Source of the DNA: Propionibacteriaceae bacterium
GTDB taxonomy: Bacteria; Actinomycetota; Actinomycetes; Propionibacteriales; Propionibacteriaceae
Direction: 5' to 3'
Assembly: GCA_027346035.1 (NCBI GenBank)
Contig: DAIESZ010000058.1
Coordinates: forward strand, 1 to 5,881
Length of the DNA: 5,881 nucleotides
A program made the position numbers and the translations under genes. The notes beneath the pieces are model-generated. The model was not told where the DNA came from, searched no databases, and saw only the letters and a program-made list of their open reading frames with translations. Shown here in pieces: positions 1 through 5,881 of the stretch; positions within the stretch are counted from its first letter, which is position 1; every line of letters begins with the position of its first letter.

Positions 1-200
1 CATCATGACAGGTGGACCTGAAGGATTGCCGAGGCCGGGCCGGCGAGAGCGGGAAAGCAGCCGGCCGACCCGTCCGTCGCGGCTGGTCGAGCCGGGACGC
101 GGTTGGAACAACAACGAGTCGTAGCCGCTCCGCACAGCCTCGCCGACGTTCAGTGGGCCCCCGCAACCGGCGCACCGAGATGGGATCCCCCAGCAAGGCA
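1..200. other. Non-coding stretch, no gene supported
   Basis: I see no gene here. One plus-strand frame is open from the window edge to a TAG at 122-124. It could be the last 40 codons of a gene lying to the left, but its Arg/Pro/Gly-rich translation matches no family I know. A longer frame starting with GTG at 12 has no ribosome binding site and runs into the antisense of the tRNA, so I treat it as spurious. On the minus strand ATG ATG occupies positions 6-1 at the very edge, with an AGG about 10 nt upstream. It could start a leftward gene, but nothing of that gene is visible. Confidence 0.4.
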
Positions 201-240
201 AAGGGCCCTCGACCGGTTGTTCACCTAGTCAAGGGCCCTT
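201..240 (-). terminator. Possible terminator hairpin downstream of the initiator tRNA
   Basis: Two arms, 201-213 and 228-240, can pair over 13 bp with a single G·U wobble around a 14-nt loop. Each arm contains the palindromic core AGGGCCCT. The hairpin lies 10 nt past the tRNA 3' end. On the minus strand its last arm runs into CCCTTTGCCTT, which is a weak T-rich tail and not a strong U tract. Position and stem strength favour a terminator or processing signal for the tRNA transcript. Because each core is self-complementary, smaller alternative hairpins are also possible. Confidence 0.55.
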
Positions 241-249
241 CAGAGGTTG

Positions 250-323
<74 letters not shown>

Positions 324-335
324 TCGGTGAACCAG

Positions 336-365
336 ACTCTACCAGCGGGCCCGGACACCGGCCAA
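336..365 (-). promoter_or_regulatory. Probable promoter of the initiator tRNA
   Basis: On the minus strand a -35-like TTGGCC (360-365; 4 of 6 match TTGACA) is followed after 18 bp by a -10-like TAGAGT (336-341; 4 of 6 match TATAAT). The -10 ends 12 nt before the mature tRNA 5' end, so transcription would start about 5 nt upstream of the tRNA. This is typical of a housekeeping sigma-factor tRNA promoter. It is a motif match only. Confidence 0.6.
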
Positions 366-457
366 ATCGGCGCAGGCGCGTCGGCCGTCGGCGAACACCG
401 GCAGGACGCCGCCGACGTGCGCGGCCCGCGACGTCCGGCACGTGGTACACAAGGGTG

Positions 458-1735
458 ATGCCCGCCAACGCACCTCACTACGACCTCGTCGAGCACCGGC
501 TCGACAATGGACTGCGCGTGGTGGTGAACCCCGACCCGGTCTCGCCGGCGGTCGCCGTGAACATCTGGTACCAGGTGGGCTCCCGTGACGAGGCGGCCGG
601 ACGCACGGGGTTCGCCCATCTCTTCGAGCACCTCATGTTCCAAGGCTCCGCGCAGGTCGCAAGCGGGGAGCATCTCGCGGCGGTCCAAGCGGTCGGCGGC
701 TCCGCCAACGCCACCACCTCGTTCGACCGCACCAACTACTACGAGACCGTGCCCCCCCACGCGCTCGACCTCGCGCTGTGGCTGGAGGCCGAGCGGATGG
801 CCTCGCTCGCCGTCACCCAGGCCAACCTCGACAACCAGCGCGACGTCGTGCTCGAGGAGAAGCGCCAACGCTACGACAACACCCCTTACGGGGACTTGCT
901 GGAGTTGCTGCTCGCGCACAACTTCCCGGCGGGTCACCCCTACGCACATCCGACGATCGGGGCGATGCCCGACCTCATGGCGGCTCCCCTGGACTGGGTG
1001 CGGGAGTTCCACACCCGGTGGTACCAGCCGGCCAACGCCGTTCTGGTCATCAGCGGCGCCGTCGAAACCGGCGAGGCCATCGATCGGGTCGCCCGGTTCT
1101 TCGGCCACCTGCCCAGCACTCCCCCGCCGGTACGCCCCCCGGTCGAGCCGGCTCCCGTCCACAGAGACGTTCCCTCGATGCTGGTCACCCGCGACGTGCC
1201 GCGCAGCGTCGTCGCCCTCGGCTGGCTCACGCCCGACATCACCACGACGGCCGCCGATGTCGTCGACCAGACGCTCGCGATCCTCGGCACGGGCCAGGCG
1301 TCGCGGCTGCACCAGCGGCTGGTCCGCCGGGACGAGATCGCCGAGTCGGTGTCGGCGTCCTCGCTGGCCCTGGCCCGGGGCAGTTCGCTGTCCTTCGTGT
1401 CGGCTGCCGTGGCCCCCGGCGCCGATCCCGCCCGCGTCGAGGAGGTCATCTGCGAGGAGATCGACCGACTCATCGCCGAGGGACCCGACGACGGCGAACT
1501 CGAACGCGTCGGCGCGCAGTTCGAGAGGGAGTGGCTCACCGACCTGGCCAGCGTCGACGACCGCGCCGACCGGATCAACGAGGCCGCCTCCCTGTTCGAC
1601 GACCCCGGCCGGCTGAACCGGCACCTGGGCGTCGTCCAGGCGATCACCGCCGTGGGCGTCACCGCCGCGGCCCGTGACCACCTCGCGCCGCCCGCACGCA
1701 CCCGACTGCACTATCTCAGCGAGGAAACCCGATGA
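458..1735 (+). CDS. M16-family zinc metallopeptidase, catalytic subunit
   Basis: This 425-residue protein has the size and two-domain plan of bacterial M16B (mitochondrial processing peptidase-like) enzymes. The N-terminal domain (about 13-160) carries the inverted zinc motif HLFEH at 54-58: His54 and His58 bind zinc and Glu57 is the catalytic base. The third ligand is Glu134 in VVLEEKRQR, with the usual spacing of 76 from the second His. The C-terminal M16 domain starts near 170, with the family signature WYQPANAVLVISG at 188-200. Where active homologues have Arg and Tyr that hold the substrate, this protein has Val289 and Glu296, so it should need a partner. That partner is the next gene, overlapping by 4 bp. 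No signal peptide is seen, so it should act in the cytoplasm on peptides or unfolded proteins. I chose ATG 458 because the open frame upstream runs antisense into the tRNA and the M16 domain begins at about residue 13. AAGGG at 451-455 is only 2 nt from the ATG, so the ribosome binding site is poor. The adjacent GTG at 455 is an alternative start. Confidence 0.93.
   Translation: MPANAPHYDLVEHRLDNGLRVVVNPDPVSPAVAVNIWYQVGSRDEAAGRTGFAHLFEHLMFQGSAQVASGEHLAAVQAVGGSANATTSFDRTNYYETVPPHALDLALWLEAERMASLAVTQANLDNQRDVVLEEKRQRYDNTPYGDLLELLLAHNFPAGHPYAHPTIGAMPDLMAAPLDWVREFHTRWYQPANAVLVISGAVETGEAIDRVARFFGHLPSTPPPVRPPVEPAPVHRDVPSMLVTRDVPRSVVALGWLTPDITTTAADVVDQTLAILGTGQASRLHQRLVRRDEIAESVSASSLALARGSSLSFVSAAVAPGADPARVEEVICEEIDRLIAEGPDDGELERVGAQFEREWLTDLASVDDRADRINEAASLFDDPGRLNRHLGVVQAITAVGVTAAARDHLAPPARTRLHYLSEETR
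1721..1731 (+). promoter_or_regulatory. Ribosome binding site of the second M16 gene
   Basis: GAGGAA at 1721-1726 lies 5 nt before ATG 1732, a good Shine-Dalgarno match inside the last codons of the first peptidase gene. With the ATGA overlap it fixes the start of the second gene and suggests translational coupling, which would give balanced amounts of the two subunits. Confidence 0.75.
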
Positions 1736-3084
1736 CCGTGATCACGCGTCCGGCCGTGCCCGAACCGCAGGTGTGGCACTATCCCCAGCCGAAGGTCACC
1801 ACGCTCGCCAACGGCCTCACCCTGTGGGTGTTCCATCTGCCCGGGCAGCACGTCATCGCCGCCGACCTCGTCATCGACCTGCCACTCTCGGCGGAACCGC
1901 GCGACCGCGAGGGGGTGGGCCTCCTGTGTGCCCGCGTGGCGGACGAGGGCACCCTACGACACCCCGGGGCGTCGATCACCGACGAACTCGAGCGACGCGG
2001 GGCCGCCTACTCCGCCCACGTGTGGCACACCGCGACGGTGTGCAGCCTCGACGTCCCGTCGACCCGGCTCGCCGACGCCCTGCCCTTGTTCGCCGAGATC
2101 GTCCTCGAACCCGCCTACGCGCCGACTGACGTCGCCCGCCACGTCGCGCTGCGGCGCAGCGAGATCGCCCACACCCGGGCGTCCGCACCGGGCAGCGCGA
2201 CGATGGCCCGACGCAGTGTCCAGTTCGTCGACGACAGCCGATTCAGCCGGGCCGTCGGCGGCACCGAGGACTCCATCGCCGGGATCACCGCGTCCGATCT
2301 GCATGCCTTCCACGACGTGCACTGGCGTCCCGAGCGCGCCACCCTGGTCGTCGCGGGTGACCTGCCCGTCGACGTCGTCGCACGCATCGAGGCCGTGTTC
2401 GGCTCGTGGGCGCCCGTGGGAGGCACAACCTCCCAGACCGCCCCCGACTGGCGTCCGGCCACCACCGCACACGGACGCCGAGTGGTGCACCTCGTCGACC
2501 GGCCGGACGCCGTCCAGGCCGAGGTGCGGCTCTGCGGACGCGCGATCGACCGGTCCGACCCTCGGCTCTCGTCGCTGCAGGTGGCGGCGACCGCGCTCGG
2601 CGGCAGCTTCCTCAGCCGCCTCAACTCCGTGCTCCGCGAGGAACTCGGCTACACCTACGGGGCCCACCTCGGGGTCGCCCCGATGCGCACCGGCGGCCAG
2701 TGGACCGCGTCGTGGAGCTGCCGCACCGAGGTCACCGCGGACGCGCTGTCCCACGCGCTGGACATCCTCGCGCTCACCGAGCCGCTCACCCACGAGGAGG
2801 TGAGGGACGCCGTGAACTACCTCGTCGGCGTGGCCCCACTGCGCTACGACACCGCCGGTGGCATCGCCGAGCAGGCACGTGCCCTGGCGGCCGATGCGCA
2901 GGACCCCGACTACCCCAATCGTCACTTCGCCCGGGTGGCCGCGACGACCGCCGAAGCTGCGACCGGCCTGGTGCGTGAGCTGATCCGTCCCGACGACTGC
3001 TGGATCGTCGTCGTCGGCGCGGCGGCGGAACTGTCGCCTGCGCTGGGCGCTGCCGGCTTCGACGTGAGCCCGCTGGTGGTGTGA
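1732..3084 (+). CDS. M16-family peptidase-like protein, non-metal (R/Y) subunit
   Basis: This 450-residue protein belongs to the same M16 family as the upstream gene but has lost the zinc site. Aligned by eye on the flanking Gly and Gly-Thr/Ser positions, the HxxEH motif is replaced by LLCAR at 64-68. All metal ligands and the catalytic Glu of the motif are therefore gone. The C-terminal domain is intact. It has the WRPERATLVVAGD signature at 198-210 and the conserved LREELGYTYG segment, with Arg302 and Tyr309 at the standard spacing of 7. In active M16 enzymes these two residues orient the substrate at the zinc centre of the facing domain. This is the mirror image of the upstream protein's losses, so the two probably form an obligate heterodimer, like the bacterial M16B heterodimer known from Sphingomonas. 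No signal peptide is seen. The start is fixed by GAGGAA and the ATGA overlap. The gene ends 7 bp from the stop of the convergent UPF0182 gene. Confidence 0.92.
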   Translation: MTVITRPAVPEPQVWHYPQPKVTTLANGLTLWVFHLPGQHVIAADLVIDLPLSAEPRDREGVGLLCARVADEGTLRHPGASITDELERRGAAYSAHVWHTATVCSLDVPSTRLADALPLFAEIVLEPAYAPTDVARHVALRRSEIAHTRASAPGSATMARRSVQFVDDSRFSRAVGGTEDSIAGITASDLHAFHDVHWRPERATLVVAGDLPVDVVARIEAVFGSWAPVGGTTSQTAPDWRPATTAHGRRVVHLVDRPDAVQAEVRLCGRAIDRSDPRLSSLQVAATALGGSFLSRLNSVLREELGYTYGAHLGVAPMRTGGQWTASWSCRTEVTADALSHALDILALTEPLTHEEVRDAVNYLVGVAPLRYDTAGGIAEQARALAADAQDPDYPNRHFARVAATTAEAATGLVRELIRPDDCWIVVVGAAAELSPALGAAGFDVSPLVV

Positions 3085-3102
3085 ACCCCGTTCAGGGGTT
3101 CA
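3082..3102. terminator. Bidirectional hairpin at the convergent gene ends
   Basis: TGAACCCC (3082-3089) and GGGGTTCA (3095-3102) form a perfect 8-bp stem with a 5-nt loop. The plus-strand stop TGA (3082-3084) is the foot of one arm, and the minus-strand stop (plus-strand tca at 3092-3094) is in the loop. The other arm encodes the last Asn-Pro of the UPF0182 protein. A palindrome acts on both strands, so it could end transcripts from both sides. It has no T run after it, so it would be a non-canonical terminator of the kind proposed for high-GC actinobacteria. This is inferred from structure only. Confidence 0.55.
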
Positions 3103-5209
3103 GCGCGGCGATGGCCTGGTCGGTCTTCTGCTGGGCGATCTGGATCTGTGTGGCGTAGCCGGCCAGGTCGCCCTGCTTGAGCGCCGCCTCGGCGGCGGCG
3201 TAGGCGGCCTTGGCCTCCTCGAGCAGCTTCGTCGCCGCGGCGACCGACCCTGTCGTCCCGGTCCCGCCCGGGGTTCCGGACGAACCGCCTCCGCTGCCCT
3301 CGCCGGTGGCGGCCCCCGAATTTCCCTGGAACACCTGGTCGAGAGCCTGCTGCAGGGTGTCGCCGATGCCCACATGCTCCCCGAAGCGCACGACGACGAA
3401 CCGCAGCGCCGGGTAACTGCCCGAACTGGCCGTGGTCTGGGTGTAGACGGGTTCCACGTAGAGCATGCCCCCACCGACCGGCAGGGTCAGCAGGTTGCCA
3501 TAGATCGCCGACGACGACCCCTGACCGAGGAACAGCCGCAGCTTGGCGGCGACCGACTCGTTCGAATTGATCGCACCGTAGGTCTGCGCGGGTCCGGGCA
3601 CCTGGACGGTGTCGGCCATCCTCAGGATCCGCATCGTGCCGTAGCCGGGACTGGACGCGTCGGCGTCCACGCTGAGGTAGGCGATGAGATTGGACCGGTC
3701 GCTCGGGGTGAACCCGGACGTGAGGCTGAACACCGGCTCGCTCTCACCCGGCCAGCGCACCGACAAGTAGTAGGGCGGCTGGACGTCGGACCCCGATTTG
3801 GTCGGATCGTCGGGCACCTGCCACAGGTCGGACTTCTGCAACCATTGCACCGGGTCGGTGGCGTGGTAGCGGGCGAGGATCGAGCGCTGGACGGTGAACA
3901 GATCCTGCGGGTAACGCAGGTGACTCAGCAGATCGGCGGGAATGGACGCCTTCGGCTTGACGAGTCCCGGGAACGCCTTCTCCCACGTCTTGAGGATCGG
4001 GTCGGACTCGTCCCACGCGTAGAGCGTGACCGTCCCGTCGTAGGCGTCGACGGTGGCCTTGACCGAGTTGCGCACGTAGTTGACGGGCCGGTCGAACAGC
4101 ACCGACCTCGCGCTGCTCGCGGAGTCGCTGGTGGCCGCCTGCCAGCCGACCTGCTGGGAGTCCGGGTAGTCGGCGGTCATCGTGTACTCGTCGATGACCC
4201 ACACGACCCGCCCGTTGACCACCGTCGGGTACGGGTTGGAGTCGGGGACGAGCCACGGGGCCACCTGCTCGACCCGATGCACGGGCTCGCGGTCGGTGAG
4301 GATCCGCGAGTCGGCGTTGACCCGGTTGCTGAGCAACAGGTTGAGGTCGTTGAGGTGCACGGCATACAGCAGACGCGTGAACCAGTTGCCGATCGGCACG
4401 CCCCCACTGCCCTGGTAGGTGTACAGGCTCGGCTGCCCGGTCGAGGTGAGCGCCGGGGTGTCGAGTTCCACCGGGGCCGTGCCCGGAGGGGCACCCACGA
4501 CCACATAGTTCGATGACTGCTCACCGAAGTAGATGCGGCTCTGCTGCTCGTCGAGCGCGCCCGTGGGGGGCAGACCGCCCTCGATCCACGCCGGCTCGTC
4601 GCCGTTGCGCCTGTTGCCGTAGGCGGCCACCACCCCGTAGCCGTGGGTGTAGACCGTGTGCACGTTGCTCCACGTCTTGTCGGGGATGGCGGCGGCGTTG
4701 ATCTCGCGTGCCGCGACCACCGCGTCGGTCGAGACGCCGTCGATCATGTAGTGGTCGACGGAGAGCACCGACGGGAACGTGTAGTAGTTCTGCTTCTGCT
4801 GCAGCGCCTCGAAGGTGGGGGCGATGATCGAGGGATCCATCAGCCGGATCGACGGGAGCGCCTCGGCGTCCGCCTTGAGTTGCCCGGCGCTGACCGTCTG
4901 GGTGGCCGCGTAGTTGGGCGTGGTCTGCACCGCGGAGACGCCGTAGGCCGCCCGGGTCGCGGTGATGTGGTTGGCGATGAACGGGGACTCCAGTTGCGGC
5001 TCGCTCGGGCGCACCTTGAACCGCTGGACGCTCGCCGGGTAGATGCCGAGCAGGATGATGCTGCTCACCAGCAGCAGAATGAGCGAGATCCACCCCATCG
5101 CCCAGCGTCGGGTCCACGCGTTGATGACGAACAGGCCGGCGCAGATGAACGCGATGAGCGCCACGACGAGCTTGGCGCCGAAGCGCACATGCTGGTCGGT
5201 GTACGACAC
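3092..5209 (-). CDS. UPF0182 family protein, C-terminal part
   Basis: The product is up to 705 residues counted from GTG 5209; the frame is open back to 5272. Two hydrophobic helices come first (about 12-31 and 36-57), then a large non-membrane domain (about 58-627) that the family is expected to place outside the cell. Family landmarks are HTVYTHG (184-190), RNSVKATVDAYDG (380-392) and the IYGNLLTLPV...LYVEPVY block (569-589). A Gly/Ser/Thr-rich linker (about 630-655) leads to a helical, Ala/Glu/Gln-rich tail of about 50 residues ending Leu-Asn-Pro. The family is widespread in actinobacteria and its function is unknown to me. GTG 5209 has no Shine-Dalgarno sequence before it and sits inside conserved sequence (the relative reads FTGAGYTD across this point), so it is unlikely to be a true start. 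This part is probably expressed only if the TAG at 5273-5275 is absent in reality or is read through. It converges with the M16 operon, 7 bp between stops. Confidence 0.8.
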   Translation of the reverse strand: MSYTDQHVRFGAKLVVALIAFICAGLFVINAWTRRWAMGWISLILLLVSSIILLGIYPASVQRFKVRPSEPQLESPFIANHITATRAAYGVSAVQTTPNYAATQTVSAGQLKADAEALPSIRLMDPSIIAPTFEALQQKQNYYTFPSVLSVDHYMIDGVSTDAVVAAREINAAAIPDKTWSNVHTVYTHGYGVVAAYGNRRNGDEPAWIEGGLPPTGALDEQQSRIYFGEQSSNYVVVGAPPGTAPVELDTPALTSTGQPSLYTYQGSGGVPIGNWFTRLLYAVHLNDLNLLLSNRVNADSRILTDREPVHRVEQVAPWLVPDSNPYPTVVNGRVVWVIDEYTMTADYPDSQQVGWQAATSDSASSARSVLFDRPVNYVRNSVKATVDAYDGTVTLYAWDESDPILKTWEKAFPGLVKPKASIPADLLSHLRYPQDLFTVQRSILARYHATDPVQWLQKSDLWQVPDDPTKSGSDVQPPYYLSVRWPGESEPVFSLTSGFTPSDRSNLIAYLSVDADASSPGYGTMRILRMADTVQVPGPAQTYGAINSNESVAAKLRLFLGQGSSSAIYGNLLTLPVGGGMLYVEPVYTQTTASSGSYPALRFVVVRFGEHVGIGDTLQQALDQVFQGNSGAATGEGSGGGSSGTPGGTGTTGSVAAATKLLEEAKAAYAAAEAALKQGDLAGYATQIQIAQQKTDQAIAALNP

Positions 5210-5249
5210 GCCGGTGAACAGCGAGTTGCTGCTCAGCTCGTAGCCGTAG

Positions 5250-5265
5250 CGGCTCAGCAGAGCCG
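5250..5265 (-). other. Small GC hairpin just downstream of the in-frame TAG
   Basis: On the minus strand CGGCTC and GAGCCG pair perfectly (6 bp, all but one pair G-C) around a TGCT loop, starting 7 nt after the TAG. Overlapping alternatives exist: AGCCG/CGGCT at 5242-5254, and a 9-bp stem with one mismatch between 5229-5237 and 5252-5260. It lies in coding sequence, so chance is quite possible in DNA this rich in G and C. It is listed because of its position relative to the stop. Confidence 0.35.
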
Positions 5266-5272
5266 ATAGTTC

Positions 5273-5275
5273 CTA
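5273..5275 (-). other. In-frame TAG interrupting the UPF0182 gene
   Basis: On the minus strand the frame reads Lys-Val-Ala-stop-Glu-Leu-Ser. The frame is the same on both sides, so one base substitution (from AAG, CAG, GAG, TGG, TAC, TCG or TTG, for example) would explain the stop without a frameshift. I checked the other two frames across 5240-5320 and neither gives family-like sequence. The TAG lies in a CCTAGG palindrome (5272-5277). Confidence 0.85.
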
Positions 5276-5881
5276 GGCGACCTTGAACCGTGCGACCAGC
5301 GCGCTGAGGTGCGCCGACGCCGGACCCGGCACCTGCACGACCCGATGCCGCGGCGTCAGGCCCTGGAACCCGCCGACCATGAGGTGGACCACGCCCGCCG
5401 CGATGATGCCGATGACCGCCATGGCGATGAGCTGGTCGACCAGGTAGAGCAGCCACGGGTAGGTGAACACGAAGAACGACGCGTCGAATCCGAAATAGGG
5501 GTCGCGGACGCCGAACGGCACCTGGTTACGCCACGCGAGGAAGGTCGACGCCTCCCCCGCGGCCGACGCGGCGCCCCAGAGGGCCACGAAGCCGGCCGGC
5601 AGGCCGATCGCCAGCCGCAGCCGCAGGTCCATCGCCGCGCGGTAACGCAGGAGCAGTGGGGAGGTGTCGGCGGGACGGAAGCGGGGCCGCAGGCGGTAGG
5701 CGAGGTACATCATGCCGGCGATCCACGCGAAGTCGAGCGAACCGAACACCAGCGCGAGCACCAGCCGGGTGACCCACAGGGTGGTGAACACCGACTGGTC
5801 GCCGACCGAGAGGAACCACAGATACTGGGTGCGGGCCCAGGCGAACACCTCGAAACCGATGATCAGCGCGACGAGGGGCAC
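5273..5881 (-). CDS. UPF0182 family protein, N-terminal membrane part (5' partial)
   Basis: The frame enters from the right edge; the first visible codon is an internal GTG (Val), so the true start and promoter lie outside the window. The 202 visible residues contain about four hydrophobic helices, near 1-16 (cut), 35-62, 90-108 and 143-170. A loop carries the family signature GVRDPYFGFDASFFVFTYP at 124-142, which matches GVRDPQFGRDLGFYAFELP in the mycobacterial relative as I recall it. Residues 17-34 include the conserved YLWF...G..SVFTT segment. The frame ends at TAG 5273-5275, where relatives continue into another helix and then the second helix group and the extracytoplasmic domain. If translation really stops here, the product is a membrane stub without the large domain and unlikely to work normally. 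Confidence 0.85.
   Translation of the reverse strand: MPLVALIIGFEVFAWARTQYLWFLSVGDQSVFTTLWVTRLVLALVFGSLDFAWIAGMMYLAYRLRPRFRPADTSPLLLRYRAAMDLRLRLAIGLPAGFVALWGAASAAGEASTFLAWRNQVPFGVRDPYFGFDASFFVFTYPWLLYLVDQLIAMAVIGIIAAGVVHLMVGGFQGLTPRHRVVQVPGPASAHLSALVARFKVA

Larger units (their letters stand above)
3092..5881 (-). pseudogene. UPF0182 (COG1615) membrane protein locus, interrupted by an in-frame TAG; 5' end outside window
   Basis: The two open frames 5273-5881 and 3092-5209 lie in the same reading frame and together read as one UPF0182 protein. They are separated only by TAG at 5273-5275 and 21 further sense codons. Visible length is about 929 codons. With some 20 to 50 missing N-terminal residues it matches the usual 950 to 1000 of the family, so no large insertion or deletion is implied. 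Compared from memory with the Mycobacterium tuberculosis relative Rv3193c, spacing is conserved across the break without a gap, with the stop at a position that is Lys there. The locus is either a recent pseudogene, an intact gene with a base-call or assembly error, or a gene read through at UAG. The two parts are annotated separately below. Confidence 0.6.

Noticed and set aside
1..6. ATG ATG on the minus strand at the left edge as a gene start
   Set aside because: Only two codons are inside the window, so it cannot be judged.
585..1677. Two plus-strand overlapping open frames inside the first M16 gene
   Set aside because: They are Arg/Ser/Pro-rich frame shadows without family features; the M16 frame carries all motifs.
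1954..2925. Minus-strand open frame opposite the second M16 gene
   Set aside because: It is a frame shadow; the plus strand carries clear M16 motifs and a proper start.
3374..4516. Plus-strand open frame of 380 codons opposite the UPF0182 gene
   Set aside because: It is antisense to conserved UPF0182 sequence, of biased composition, with no recognisable domain.
5207..5272. Reinitiation after the TAG at GTG 5209, making two separate genes
   Set aside because: There is no Shine-Dalgarno at a usable distance and the GTG lies inside conserved sequence. An AGGA overlaps the TAG but is more than 60 nt from that GTG.
4521..5456. Minus-strand 311-codon frame bridging the TAG region, considered as evidence of a frameshift
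   Set aside because: Its sequence is His/Arg/Gly-rich with no membrane helices, while the other frame keeps UPF0182 motifs on both sides, so no frameshift explains the stop.

Overview
The window is GC-rich bacterial DNA. Its codon use, an initiator tRNA with the C1·U72 mismatch seen in mycobacteria, and a UPF0182 (COG1615) membrane protein all point to a high-GC actinobacterium. Propionibacteriales is possible but is only a guess. I find no transposon, CRISPR array, phage gene or defence module. This is mostly ordinary chromosomal territory with one real anomaly, a stop codon inside the UPF0182 gene.

Layout, left to right. Positions 1-200 hold no gene I can support. A complete initiator tRNA unit lies on the minus strand: promoter at 336-365, tRNA at 250-323, and a possible hairpin terminator at 201-240. 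Diverging from it on the plus strand is a two-gene operon (458-1735 and 1732-3084, overlapping by ATGA) that encodes a pair of M16 peptidase-family proteins. The first carries the zinc site and lacks the substrate-gripping Arg/Tyr pair. The second lacks the zinc site and keeps Arg/Tyr. They should therefore work only as a heterodimer, in the cytoplasm.

From the right, on the minus strand, comes the UPF0182 gene, whose 5' end lies beyond the window. It converges on the M16 operon with only 7 bp between the stop codons, and both stops sit in a perfect 8-bp hairpin that may end transcription from both sides. The gene is in one frame throughout and its length matches the family, but an in-frame TAG at 5273-5275 splits it into a 202-residue membrane part and a C-terminal part of 705 to 726 residues. 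No good restart signal lies downstream. The TAG sits in a short stretch with A/T-ending codons and weak hydrophobicity where relatives have a membrane helix, and a small GC hairpin begins 7 nt after it. Pseudogene, sequence or assembly error, and stop-codon readthrough all remain open.
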